A stretch of 64,000 nucleotides of DNA from Epiperipatus broadwayi (lineage: Eukaryota; Onychophora; Udeonychophora; Euonychophora; Peripatidae): NCBI GenBank assembly GCA_028023455.1, contig JAQFVV010000012.1:7354499-7418498 (forward strand), given 5' to 3'. Shown here in pieces: positions 46,690 to 58,838 of this stretch (position 1 is the stretch's first letter; each line of letters begins with the position of its first letter). The translations under genes and the position numbers were made by a program. The notes beneath the pieces are model-generated. The model searched no databases. It had not been told where the DNA came from and saw nothing but the letters and a program-made list of their open reading frames with translations.

Positions 46690-48720
46690 CTCTATGTTCC
46701 AAATTAAAACATTTTTTTTCTTGATTTCCCAAATACAAAATCATTTATTCATGATGCTAAGTGCAGACATTTTTTTTTTTTTGAGACACTTGCTCTCAGT
46801 TCATTTTTTAGTCTCTTTAGCTATGAAAAATGATCTTTTTCGTGAACAATTTGTTACCATTAGGCACAGAAATAGTCATAATATTGCTTTAACATTAGGA
46901 AAAACTAACTGAATCTTCTCATGAAAGATGATTTGATACAGATCTTTGTGTTAAATTTGTTCTTTTTCAGGATAATTCTGTTTGACATAAATTTTCAGGA
47001 TAATTATGTTTGACATAAACATGGAAGCCTCTTGAGGTTAATATTAACATTGTGCAGGTACTTTTTCATTAAGGTATCTACTACTTTATGTAGCTGTCCC
47101 TCTGAAGCTTCTAAATCAACTAAAAATGAAAATTTATTTGCAGCATAATTATAGACTGTTGCTCTTGTTAAATTTGCCTCAAGGTATCTATGATATGAAT
47201 GAAGGATACCCTTCTAAATTTGTCTTTTGGAGAAAGTTTTTCATCATCATCATATGCAGCTCCATCATTAACATGTTTTTTTCTCACTCTCTTTTTTTTT
47301 CTACATCAGGCAAACTGGATTTAACTTCTTCAATATCATCAAAATTTTCTCACATATTTTTGACATAGTGAGAAAGTGATGTGTATAGATTTGCACATGT
47401 GGTAAGTGCAATCTTTGGATCCTGGAGAGCCAGACTGGTTTTGTGAAATTCTCTTTCAGCAAATGATTTCATAAACATAGAATAAAAGCAAACTCTCTAG
47501 TTCCTCCATTTTTTTCAGAAAACTATTAGCTTGTATTCTAGTCTTTTAGTTCCTTTTTCATTCTCATCAGCATAAATGTGCCTTAGAACATCTATGATTG
47601 GCTTCATAACTCACATATATGGCTGACACCGCTTTGACATATTGTTCCCACCTATTGTCAGACTGTCTCTTTGATACTGTGGTAGCTGAGTCTGTTTTTA
47701 AGGAAGATAACATCACAGACCACCTCTTTGTAGAAGATGAAAAGAAAGTGTGGAGCTCTTGAATAACAGCAAAAAAGTTTACTGCATCTAAACAGCAATC
47801 TACAACATCAACTTTGTAGTCTTTATTTAGATAATCCACCACCATATCCACCATACCTTCACTACCGTGATTTTCCAATTCTAGGAAAGTTAGAAGGCAT
47901 TCAACAGGTAAACCATCACCAGATGATATGTACCTTACTATGACAGTTGATCCATATAGGAAAATTCTGGTATAGAGTCCACAGACAAACTGACATAGCC
48001 TGCTTTTCTCAGATTACCCAAAATTGATTCTCTTACTTTATTAGTCATAAGCTGTACAAGTTCGTCAAGTATGGTCTTTGATAAATATGAAGGTGATCCA
48101 AATCCTTTGTTTCATAATGTTTTTATCTGGTTGGACAGAAATGGATCAAACTTAGCAGTCAATTCTAACAAACCCAGGTAGATGCCATTATTTGGTGATT
48201 TGAAAGTATCATTGTTTTCCCTAAAAGCCAGACCACATTCTGCTAATGTGTATATCACTACAACAACTCACTCAATTCTTCCAGTAAAACTGTTTTTTTT
48301 ATTTGTTTTGCTAGTCCTGAGTCTAAGGTTGAACCACGTTTTCTTGTCAAGTATGAATGACAATCTCTTCTATGATCTTCAGAGTTTTCATGACGTTGAA
48401 TGACTGTGGAATTTTATCACTCAGAAGATCCATAAGAAGCTAATGCTACAGTTGATGTTACAGTTTTCAAATAAAGAAATAAACACAAACAGTTTTTGGA
48501 GAGTATACACATTATTCCTGATCGATGATTCACCATTAACTTTTCTGTTCTGTTCTGAAAAAGACCTTTTGAACAATATCTAATATGATGATTGAATGAA
48601 CGCTTATTTTTAAATGAACCATTTGAGTTCTGATACTCTGATGGAACTTTTAAGATCCACTGTGAGAGTTCATTCTTGGTGAGGACACCCCATTGACGAA
48701 TAACATTGATTTTCATGAAT
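46690..48720 (-). pseudogene. ZMYM1-like hAT transposase pseudogene
   Basis: Minus-strand motifs in order: RQWGVLTKNELSQWILKVP, then RSFNHHIRYCSKGLFQNRTE (48716-48417; the entry block before the TTF-type zinc finger). Next is KVDVVDCCLDAVNFFAVIQE, then LHTFFSSSTKRWSVMLSSL and KRQSDNRWEQYVKAVSAIY (47878-47567; family FFS.STKRW..L, LSDTRWS.R..A). The C-terminal dimerisation block is near 46900-46730 as MVTNCSRKRSFFIAKETKN (family VT...AERSFS.LK.IK), then SALSIMN. Only the two 99-103 codon frames remain open; stops abound. A 28-bp tandem duplication (46964-47019) lies inside. Not an exon of a host ZMYM gene: the domain order and the hAT terminal repeat say transposon. Confidence 0.85.
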
Positions 48721-48990
48721 TTTTATTGTTTTAATTATAGATGTCGATCTTGCAACAGTACCCATGCTCACACTGGAATCTGTCTCAATATTCCCATTAT
48801 CTAAGATTCCAGACTTTATGATACCATTATTAGAATCAGTAGGCTATTGTTGCTGATCTCCTTGGGTTTGCTTCTGTTCCTGAGGTGAAAATTTTGTCAG
48901 TGTTTTGATTTCGTATTTAAGCTGCTGACTTCTTTTTCTCTTCTAGTATCCACTTTCAATGTTCACTTTATTGTATGGTTGGAAATAGAA

Positions 48991-51007
48991 TAGCAAAAAT
49001 AAATGCTAAAAAATTATAAATATGAAAAATAATATATATATATAATTTCTTTTATATTATAGATAATATAGAATATCATTCTAGCTGCTCACCATCCTTG
49101 AATAGAAGATATATGAAGAAAAAAAGGGGGGAAAAATTAATATTTATATTTTACCTTTAATAAATGCCTGAGAGAGTACTCTACAGGAATGAAATGGAAG
49201 TTGTTGCAGCGTTTGAATTGGGAGGCATCTTATATGCATCACTTTGTCTTTGAAGACTGAAAAATGAAATCAGCCAAGTTGCATATACAATGAATGGAAT
49301 TCTATATCATCTGACTAGAAACACTCTTATCTGGGCCAAAATATCTTGACATACTTACATTTTTTAAAAATATTAATTGCTTTTATTATCTTTACTTTCA
49401 GTATATTCTTCCTATGTATATATAGTTTTAAAATGAAAAGAATTATATTATCCATTGTGTCATTTTTTTGGAATATAAATAAATAAATAACATGTAATTT
49501 AAATTATTCAATAACAAATCTATTTTTTCAATGCACAAAATTTCTTTTTATATTTTGTTATCTTCTTTAGTGTGACAGTTCTGAACATTTATTTAAATTT
49601 ATATACAGGTTGAGTACTATTATTCCAAACTGCATGAATTTAATACATATTTTTTGAAAAATTTTAGATTAATTGTAACAAAAATATACACAGAGATTAT
49701 TTCTTTCGAGCAGGCATCGATTCTTATCTGTGCACAACGTATAAAATAAAATTTGCAATTCTATACTGTAAATTCATTTTCAAAGCAAATGAGAACAGAA
49801 AAAATAAAGTGGCAGTTTCTAATATCAAGGCAATATCAGTCAATCTAGATGAGTAAACAAAAATATGTCAAAAAAAAAAACAACAACAAACAAACAAACA
49901 AAAAAAAAATTATAATGTATAATAAATTTTAAGAAGAAATTTAATTTATTTATATTTTATGAATAATACATATTGATTCACAACTGGGTATGTTATCTAA
50001 AAGCAATAAGTTGGCCAAAGTTCATTTTAAAATAAATGGGAAGGGAAACAATATAGTATCAATTTCATATATTTTAATATGGGAATATCAACCATCAACA
50101 GAAGCTAAAACATGTGCAAACAATATAATACCAATAGCACACTCTTTTATAATGAAATTTAATTTTCTCTGTATTGTGTGAATAGTATGCTGTATATTGA
50201 TTTCCAATGGTGTATGATGTCTGAAAGCAAAAAAATTGCCATTATATAATAAAAATTCATTTTCAAAATGATAATAGAAAAAATATTGCAATAGCTTCTT
50301 ATGTCCAATTGCAGTTTTATTACTAATAATTCATTGTAGCAAAATATATGTTTAGAATATAATTCATATTTTGTAAAAGTGTTGGATTGATAAAGAATCA
50401 TGCTAATTTAGTAATTATTGATTTTCAAAAGTTGTAAAATAGAATAGCAAAAAGTTTACAATTTTACATTAAATGTTTATCCTCAACAGTCAATAAATAA
50501 AAGATGTCATTGAATTGTTCTGTTATTCATTCAACTTTTACATTAATCCACAACTTTTTAAGCTATATAAAAAGGACACAACTTTTATTACAAATTTCCT
50601 GCCAATTTTTTTTTTTTATTATTAAGAAGTAAATATAATGAATTTAAATTTTTATTTAAAACAATATTTATTAAGATATGTTATGTTTATACATCATGTT
50701 CAAATTGTTTTTAAATTGAATGTAATTTATTAAACAATATTATTTAAAATATTTAATTTTGTTTGATTAATACTATGAAAGTGTAATTTTTTTAAAAAAG
50801 TAATGATCTTTTTAAACAAGTATAGACATTTTTAAAAGCATTTTTCCTTTTTATATTGATGGTAATTTATGGGATAACATATCAAAAATGTCACAACATT
50901 TTTTAAAGATTTCTTCAACATAACACAAAGTTTCTTTCTAGTCAAGTGAATATAAATATTAATTTCAATTTTTTTATTTTTTAAAAATAGTTTTACTAAT
51001 AATTTAT
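48991..51007. other. AT-rich noncoding stretch
   Basis: Simple A/CAA tracts at 49868-49908. 49150-49340 is less AT-rich and may be the 5' leader of the hAT relic. Nothing else. Confidence 0.4.
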
Positions 51008-52475
51008 TATAATGGGATGGAGAATCAGGGGTGAAGGTGAGGTGATGGGTAATCAATGGGCAATATCAAGTAATATTAAAGCAATAATATATAAGTAAAG
51101 AGCATGAGAGATTGGCCCATTTAACTCCTTAGAACAACTAAAAGTATAGTTAACCCTACATCAACCAGCATTATCAATAAGTATAAGTAAGTAGTAATAA
51201 TACTCAAAAGAAATAACCATTCATCATGTATGATTAACAATCAAACTTAAAGTCAACAGTCAATCGTATGACTGGATTTGAAATGGGTCTACTGTAGACC
51301 AGGCCAGCTATTTAACTTTTGCCAGCTTGGGTCTATTATTTAACCATTTTTTGGATGCATCAACTTAAGTGCTAATCCATCTGAATATACAATCATAAGA
51401 ACTATAATTCTGGGATATAAAAACATGCTGATCATTATCAATGCTCTGGCCATTTTGTAACATTAATGTACTGGCCAACTATAAACTTAAATTCTGATAG
51501 AGACAACTAAAATAAAATGTAGTGCTTGGGCTTTGAAGAATATAATTCTTGTGCCAAACCAGGACAATGTTATACTGGAAAGCTCCTGCACTAAAATAAA
51601 TTCCCTTTCAAGTATCAGACCATTGTGCATGAATCTAGCTCAGAGAACATAAGCTCTATTATTGTTACTGTGATCAAGAGATAATGCAAATATAATATGT
51701 TAAAAACCATTTAGAATTAAGTCACTGGAATAATTTTAGCAATTGAATACAAGTTTATTAATAACAGTAACAAAAAATTAAGTTAAAGTCTCTAGAATAA
51801 GGCTATACACATATAAGCTTTCTGATTTTGATTAATATACACAAATAAAACGATCACATTTGTGATTTACAAAATTACTACAAAATTCAAGTTATTACAT
51901 TGATTTACAATACCTCTTAAATGGTTCACTTAAACCACACATATATAGATGCACAGACACATTTTGTAATATACAATGAATCTATTTCAATTGACATTTA
52001 ATACAATTTAAAAAATGATTAGAATTTACATGTGTGTCTACTTGACACTTATTGATATTGATATATATATATATATGCACATGCACATGTGACAATAATT
52101 TCTAAACATATTTGAATTGTCATAAAATAAAAACTCTTTAAATTATCACTTAACTAATATAAATACTTCAATTTGGATTTACTTGAACATATATATATAT
52201 ATCATCTGTGCACATATGATAAATGAAATTCATCTATATCTTTCATAATTAATTCCATTTGAAAACTGTACATAAAATTCATATATATAAAGATAGTATG
52301 AAAAATAGTCAATTTTTTTGATAATTTTGTTGATTGATTACATCTTTAAATTTAAAATATCTTTTTTTCTAGTCTAAAAGATATTTGGAAATCTTTTTCT
52401 TTTAAAATATTATCAATGAATTGATTCTTGACCTTTTGATTTTTCCAAGCAGTTATTCTGTTGTTGTTGTTGTTG

Positions 52476-52572
<97 letters not shown>

Positions 52573-53675
52573 GACTTTAAATGATTTAAAATTATTCTCT
52601 GTATATGTATCACAATCACAGATTGCTTTTAATTATAACATTTTTAAATTAATTTAAAAAGATTTTTAAAATGCGTTTTAAATGAATTATTTAAAAAAAC
52701 TCATTTTATAGAAATATGATGTGATGCATTTATCTGTGGTTCCTTGCATCTAGATACATCATATGTATAATTTATTTTTTCAAGTTTTTTTGATGAGACA
52801 GATATAGTCCAGGATATTGTCATCATCAGGAAAGATATAATCAGGTATTTGTTGGCATTGATCACTTCCCTTCTGTCTAGGGTTGACAGACTTCAGACAA
52901 GCAAACTGTCTAAGATTGAACTTCAGGTAAGCAAACTGTTTTCTAGAACACATTTGTAGCTGTGAAACACAAAGAAGTTGGGCCATTTTTCTCCATGTGA
53001 GTTCAAACTCCACCATCGTGAAATATAGAACAATTTTTGCCCTTGCCCTTCTTGCATTTTTACATTTTCACGGTAGTTTTCTGTCCTGCCCTGGACTATT
53101 CTGCTAGCCAACTATTCTGGCCAATTATAATTACTGCCAACTGCAGCAAAATATGAGCCAACTCTTCTCAAAAACTGTTGTAATCTTTCTATCAACTCTT
53201 TTTATAATAGTGAGCTGAAGTGACAAAAATACTGTTTTTAATTAAAAACTGTTTTCCTTATCTCTTTAATGTTTGCCTTTTAATCAAAAGCTACTTTTGA
53301 AAGTGAGTTTGAAGTTTTTATTTTAAAAAAAGATTTATAATAGATAGAAATTTTATTCAGTTAATTAAAAAGATTTCAAAATAAATAATATAAATTTTTA
53401 CAATTATCAGATCTATTATGTTAAACATGCATGTTTTTTTAATTTCAAAATCAGAATACAATATTAATTAGATCTTTTTAACTGTTTAATTTATAATAAA
53501 ATTCTATTTTAAATTCATAATTATTTAATCTTTTACGTATTCCAGGAAAATGTAGAAAAATATCTACAAAATTTTTGTCAGTGTTTATTTCTACTTTTTC
53601 TTTCAACTTTATATATATATATTTGTGTACACACACAATTATGTTGTCATATGCTATGTAACCCAAACGGTTACA
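51008..53675 (+). repeat. Long interspersed repeat, copy 1 (possible LTR)
   Basis: Aligns along its length with 58839-61680 in the same orientation. Shared blocks include AAACATGCTGATCAT, ATCAATGCTCTGGCCA, ACATTAATGTACTGG, TTATCTGTGGTTCCTTGC, ATTGTCATCATCAGG and AGAAAAATATCTAC. It ends in CAAACGGTTACA. The left end TATAATGGGATGG is decayed from TGTAACGGGATGG. A 110-bp triplet tract and noncoding DNA lie inside; no protein is encoded. Confidence 0.8.
52456..52572 (+). repeat. (GTT)n(ATT)n microsatellite
   Basis: About seven GTT units pass directly into about thirty pure ATT/TTA units. The open frame across it is an artefact of the repeat. Confidence 0.97.
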
Positions 53676-54875
53676 TTACATTTAATTACCCTAAAATTAT
53701 ATTTAACTTTTAAGCATTTTCCTTCTTGATGTTATAATTACAAATATATATTTGAGTGACTTTGTTCATTTTCATAATTTTTTTGTCTTTTTGTCTTCTC
53801 TGCAGTGACTAAAATAAAAATTCAATTTCAAGCTGGGGATATCATTTGCAGAGCAGACAAACAAATAATTTGTTTAACTGAAATTAAGCAAAACTTAAGC
53901 AGTGTTTAATAACTAATCAATACTAATATTTACAAATAATATTTACAAATTATTTAGAAAATATATTAATGTAACCTAAAATTATATTGCTTCCTCAAAA
54001 TTTACAAATACTTAAATAATAATAAATATCTATATTTAGCAGTAGAAGAGATTATGAAAATCCAGATTTACCTGAAGTTTTACTAAATATTAATCAAAAT
54101 CAGAGTGGATTTTATAATATTTCTTATACATGCTCTGTACTCTCAGTAGGCAGATATCTCCCATTACTTATCCTGAATGTACTGTTTCTTTTCACGAGCA
54201 AAAAAAAAAAAAATCCTTATGACAATTCAATTTGTCATTTGTATAATTTTTTTTTATTTTTCTGGATTAGCAAATCATTCTTGATAATTAATAATTTTTA
54301 AAACAGTAATTTTCCATTGATATTAGATTAATTAATCTTTTAATTAATTTTTTTTTGAATTGCAACACTGATATGTAATTGATTTTGGAATCAACTAATT
54401 AATGACTTTTTATTTATGCGAAAATTAGTAACTATTAGTTTCCTTTATTTAAACCAAAAAAATAATTAATTAATTTTCATTTACAATATTCATTTTCATT
54501 TACAATGTTATTAAGTTTAGAATATGAGGGCATTACTTAAAATTGAATCAAGATTTTATTTTTGAATTATAATTTTCTTAAAATAATATATTACATTAGT
54601 AAATGAAAACATATTATTAGAGCATTGATGTATCTATACAGACAGATTGAAAATAATGACATTTTTTTTGATGTTGCTTATTTTTATTATTGATTTATCT
54701 CAATAAAAAAATCTTTATGTAAATCACCCTATAAATATACTAATAATTTTAATTGCATATAAATGTTTTTACTGGTGATAAATATGTAATGTGTAACAAT
54801 ATAAATGTTTTACAGAACAATCATGTTCAATGCTTTCGTATGTTAATGCCACTCTAGTTTGTCTGATAAAAGAGG
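53676..54875. other. AT-rich stretch between the repeat copy and the Merlin relic
   Basis: No gag, pol or tRNA primer-binding site was recognised after the repeat end. Nothing else supported. Confidence 0.45.
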
Positions 54876-54929
54876 ATATTGTAAATAAATCAAGCATTGA
54901 TAGTCAAAAAGACTGAAACTTTATATTAG

Positions 54930-55402
54930 CCACGGTCTTACTTTAAACATCAATCAAGCTAGTTTACCATTTCAAATGTTAATTTAAATTAAATACTAAT
55001 AATTTTAATTGCTTGTAATTGATTTTTATTGCTGATCAAATATGTAACATTTATAATTATAAATATTCATAGAAAAAGGTCCGAATACATTATTAGAATC
55101 TGCTTGCGATTTGTTCTAGTAATGTATTCAGATGCCATTGTTCAACAAAGTATTTATATTTCTAAACAGTATATATTTGATCAGTAGTAAAAATCATTTA
55201 CATGTGTTTTAAAATTATTAATATTTAATTTAAATTAATATTTGAAATGGTAAGCTGGCTTTATTGATTTGTAAACTATGATCGCTGCTTTAAGTTCCTT
55301 TTATTTGAATTCCAATATTTCTAGTGATGGAAGTGACAATTTTTCTTAAATTTGATGTGAAATTATGTTAGATTATCACTTTGTGGAATCATTTTTATAC
55401 TT
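54930..55402. mobile_element. Palindromic (foldback) insertion in the Merlin left repeat
   Basis: 54950-55098 and 55113-55275 are imperfect reverse complements. Matching words are TTACCATTTCAAAT and ATTTAAATTAA, with a tight tip GAATACATTATTAGAA/TTCTAGTAATGTATTC. It separates two halves of a terminal repeat that is contiguous at the other end of Merlin. Confidence 0.72.
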
Positions 55403-55735
55403 AGTAATACTTATGTAAAATCTGTGCCAGAGGCTTGCCAGGCATTTTATTTTAAATAATCAATTCCCAGTATTTGATTATTATCTGATTGGCTGTCAGA
55501 TAAGTATTATAATAAGCGCGAAGGGTTTCCAGCCTTTCAATTTAATTTCCAGTGTTGAAGAATTTGTTAAAATTTGTTTACAATTTTTTTCCCCAAAATT
55601 ATTTTCTTGAACATGTGTAGTTTGTTAACTTTAAAAAAATATTAATAAATACATTTTAAATTCGAACACATTTTAAAATAAATTCCATTCACAAACATAA
55701 CATCCATACATTAACACATAGTGAGTACTTAACAC

Positions 55736-56624
55736 ATGATTAAAATTATCGTGATTTTTTTAACATTTCTTTTTTCCCCTATCATTTTTGGAAATATAAT
55801 TAAAATTTGGAATCTTCTATCAACAGAACAAGATACAGTGGAATATTTTCAAAATTACTGGATAGTGCCTATCCAAAAAGTGTGTGATAATGGGGATGAT
55901 ATGACACTTTATATGCGAACTGAGGCACAATACTAATGTTGTGTGTAAGCATGTTCTAAACACCTATCTGTTTGAAAAGTATGTGATTAGAAGGCTCCAA
56001 AATGTTTTTTTGTGAGTGCATTGATATTTGTTTATAGCTGGTGTAGTGAGTTAATGTCTATAGAATGGGGGGGGGGCAATTAGCATGTCATTCATTGGAA
56101 TAAGTACTTGCATGAAGTTTGCATCTCTAGCCTCTTATCTAGGTCAGCATGTGAAATTGGAGGCCCTAAAAATAGTGGAAGTTGATGAAAGCCTCTTCAC
56201 AAAGATAAAAAAATCAGCAGGGGTGAATATTTTCACAGCAGTGGTTATTGGTTGGCTTATGCAGAGAGACTAGCAAGTGCTTTATTATAATTGTGCTGAA
56301 TAGAACAGCACCTATTTTTATGGATACCCTCAAAGCAAATGTTGCTGATGGATCTACTATTTTTTCAGATTGTTGGAAGAGTTATAAAAGTGAGGAAATA
56401 CACCATGCTGGACTTGAACATTTCAAAGTGGATACGGATACATGTGTTCATATACAAAATATAGAAAGATTAGGAGGTTTAGTGGAATGGCAAAGCAAGA
56501 AGCACCAGGGAACTGCAAGACAACATATTTATTCCTATTTAGTGAGTTTATGTGGCCTCAACTGCACAAAAAAGAAGATGCATGTTATAAGCTATTAGCA
56601 ATGTTTGTCTGCCAACACGGATAA
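55736..56624 (+). pseudogene. Merlin-type (DDE_Tnp_IS1595/ISXO2) transposase pseudogene
   Basis: The N-terminal part has LLSTEQDTVEYFQNYWIVP and CDNGDDMTLYMRTEAQY, followed by CC. This is a half-preserved zinc ribbon as in ISXO2-like proteins. The second frame (56085-56273) has the first catalytic Asp in KIVEVDESLFTKIKKSAG. The third frame (56248-56598) has CRETSKCFIIIVLNRTA, then the second Asp in IFSDCWKSYKS, then HIQNIERLGGLVEW with the catalytic Glu. A fourth shift gives YLFSEFMWPQLHKKEDACY at the C-terminus. All three catalytic residues are legible, but stops and at least three frameshifts inactivate it. Known bacterial relatives are insertion sequences; the flanking DNA and AT-rich codons match a eukaryotic Merlin, not contamination. 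Confidence 0.87.
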
Positions 56625-56926
56625 CCAAATTTGTTATAGTTAGCTTAATCATGTTTTTAAAATTTTTTTTTTCTGTATTTACATTAAAAAAATTTTAATT
56701 ACAATTTTTTGGACTTAGTGTTTCGTTATCATTTTAATAAATAAAAAATAATAAATATTGAATATGATAACATAGAGTCAGCCATGTTGTTTATACCATG
56801 TATTGGAAGCCCATAAACTGGATTATTTAAAATGAAATGTCTGGCAAACTTTTGGCGGGGATTCTACATAAGTATCTAAAAAGTTTCAGTCTTTTTGGTT
56901 ATCAGTGCTTGATTTATTTACAATAT

Positions 56927-57349
56927 ATATGATTGGCAGATGAAATAAATATTTCCTTTTATTAGAAAAAATGGATTGGCTTTGATATATGAAAGAGTAA
57001 ACATGTTTGCAAATTTATTTAAAATTGATTCTTTAGAATCTGCTTGCAGTTTGGTATTTGAACATGATTGTCCCATGAAGTGTTTTTTAAAAATATGCAT
57101 ATATGTGATACAAATTATAAGGATGTATGTATTATGAAATATATAAATTTTAATGTATGAACTATGTATATTTAAATACTTGTGCAAACACAAATTATTT
57201 GGAGATCTATATATATATGTTATAAATTTCCATTCATGTTTAATTAAACAACCTATTATGAGATAATTGTGTATTTGTTTTGTATATACCCATACTTTTA
57301 AAAAAATTATATTTAATGCAAATTAGTCTCATAAACATTTTTTTCCATT
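56927..57349. other. AT-rich noncoding stretch
   Basis: At 57028-57075 the words TAGAATCTGCTTGC and AACATGATTGT echo, inverted, 54817-54832 and the palindrome tip at 55094. This may be a further MITE fragment. Confidence 0.4.
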
Positions 57350-57690
57350 TAAATCTTCAATGGACTGTAAAATTTTATGGTCATATGCTAAATAGTAATC
57401 ACATGATGCTGATTTATCATTTTTGTTAATTACTTTATTTTCTTTTCCTCTTTCTTTTACTTGTTTTTCAATATGTCCACAATAAAGTATGTCACATATT
57501 TAACAATTAATGTTATATGTTTGTTATTCTTCACTTTTTCTTTAATTTTTTTATTTTAGTATCAGATATAAGTGTTTTTAATTCTTTTGCTGTTTGATCA
57601 TCCGATATATTATCTTTATATAATTTTTATTTTCGATAAACTTTTTATTAATTATTGAGATATATTTTTTTTATCTATTGTTTTAGGTGT
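57350..57690 (-). pseudogene. Penelope-like element remnant, GIY-YIG region, minus strand
   Basis: Minus-strand translation gives QTYNINC.ICDILYCGHIEK, then QVKERGKENKVINKND and a later DHKI. It follows the family pattern YxIxCxxC...LYIGxTxxxLKxRxKEH; Ile-Gly is preserved as Cys-Gly and the motif is broken by a stop. Further upstream (57540-57690) is Lys/Asn-rich RT tail sequence in several frames. Independent of the copy at 2500-3241 and more decayed. Confidence 0.62.
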
Positions 57691-58150
57691 TTTGTCATTA
57701 TTAATATTATTATTTTCCTCCTCCTAATTCTTGTTGTTGTTGTTGCTGCTGCTGCTGTTGTTATTGTAGTATGAATAAATAGTGATAATATTATTAGTTA
57801 TTTTTAAAATGAGTATTATTTATGTTATTATAGTGTATTCTTGATCCATTGTTTCTCAAGGGATCAAAGAAAATATACACATATAAATGATGAAAAATTA
57901 GATATTTATCACTTAATGCTTATTTACTGAAATATATATGAAGTTAGCATTCAGATTTTATAATTCAAAACATTTCACATGGTATGCAAAAAGTATGTGT
58001 GTATCAGGAACAAAGGCTTCATGTATTGAACGGAGTGAGTGCTTCCGTAGAAGAATTCACCAAAAAGTTCAAAAACTTTAACTAAAATTCAATTTTAAAA
58101 ATTCACTGAAATATGTACATATTCAACCTCATACAAAAATAAAAATTCTC
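57691..58150. other. Noncoding, with GTT/GCT triplet repeats
   Basis: 57733-57768 is a short run of TTG and CTG triplets. Otherwise AT-rich with nothing recognised. Confidence 0.5.
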
Positions 58151-58154
58151 TAAA

Positions 58155-58695
58155 CTATTTTGCTAAACATAAAAAAAGAACAATGAACTTTTCAAACTCA
58201 TTATTTCTTGTATGGAATTTCTGTTGACTTTCAATTTTTTCACCAATAGCTGAATTGTTTTTATATAAGGCAAATAATGAATTTGACCATCACATTATTT
58301 GTTGATTATAAGAAGTTCAAACAATGTTAAAGGTAAAACTTAAGAATGTTAAAAGCATTTGGAATATAAAAATATCTTGATAATGTATTATCTATACTTA
58401 AATTAACCATAGTCTAATTAACAGATGAGGGAGTCCCATATTTTTCTCTTAAGTTATTTTGTCAAACAAAAAAGAAGAATGAACAATTCAAACTCATTAT
58501 TTTTAGTATGAAATTTCTGTTAACTTTCAATTTTTTTACCAACACTTGAACTGTTTTTATATAAGGCAAACAATGAGTTTGACCTATTCACATTATTCAT
58601 TGATTATAAGAAATTCAAACAATGCTAAAATGTAATTCAATAGTTAAAACTTAAGAATGTTAAAAGCATTTAGAAAATAAAAATATTGATAAGCG
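58155..58695 (+). repeat. Imperfect tandem duplication, unit about 285 bp
   Basis: 58170-58385 and 58455-58690 share TCAAACTCATTATTT, ATTTCTGTT.ACTTTCAATTT, TTTTTATATAAGGCAAA and TTAAGAATGTTAAAAGCATT in the same order. Confidence 0.85.
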
Positions 58696-58838
58696 ATTTC
58701 CAGATTTTTCTAGATGTACGTAATATGTATATTACGTAAAAATTATTGTGTCAAGTAAAATAAAAATATTTAAAAAAAGAGATTATATTGTGTGCTTCCG
58801 TTCCTAAAAAAGTCACACTTTGTCACTGGTGTGTATAT

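Larger units (their letters stand above)
46381..48990 (-). mobile_element. hAT transposon relic (ZMYM1-like transposase type), minus strand
   Basis: Its 3' terminus at 46381 reads CAGTGTCTGATTTAGACTTG, followed by ATGAGGCCCTAAGCTA. This is typical of hAT elements with ZMYM1-like transposases (CAG.G.CGGATTTAGA...GGCCC). The transposase relic fills 46690-48720. The 5' terminus near 48990 is approximate. A SINE sits inside (46565-46670). Confidence 0.75.
54876..56926 (+). mobile_element. Merlin (IS1016/ISXO2-type) DNA transposon relic
   Basis: Inverted repeats bound it. The left reads ATATTGTAAATAAATCAAGC, then TGATAGTCAAAAAGACTGAAAC (in two pieces: 54876-54928 and 55403-55475). The right, 56815-56926 in reverse complement, gives the same words plus TATGTAGAATC, GCCAGACATTTC and ATTTTAAATAATC contiguously. 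The left repeat is thus split by an insertion of about 475 bp (54930-55402). The transposase relic is at 55736-56624. Outermost bases do not show the expected GG start, so exact termini are uncertain. Confidence 0.75.

Noticed and set aside
47567-48716. Host ZMYM1-like gene exons on the minus strand
   Set aside because: Stops and frameshifts throughout and a hAT terminal repeat at 46381 show a transposon relic.
52421-52657. Open frame encoding a poly-Val/poly-Ile protein
   Set aside because: Translation of the GTT/ATT microsatellite.
54893-54925. Hammerhead-like words (TTGATAGTC...GACTGAAAC) in the Merlin terminal repeat
   Set aside because: The core lacks G8 and proper GAAA placement, and the words are explained as part of the Merlin inverted repeat found at both ends.
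55736-56624. Bacterial insertion sequence or contamination, since ISXO2-like transposases occur in bacteria
   Set aside because: AT-rich codons, eukaryotic flanks and long inverted repeats with nested MITE fit eukaryotic Merlin.
53676-58838. Internal gag-pol region of one complete LTR retrotransposon between the two long repeats
   Set aside because: No protease, RT, RNase H, integrase or primer-binding site could be read; the interior is explained by Merlin, a Penelope relic and duplications.
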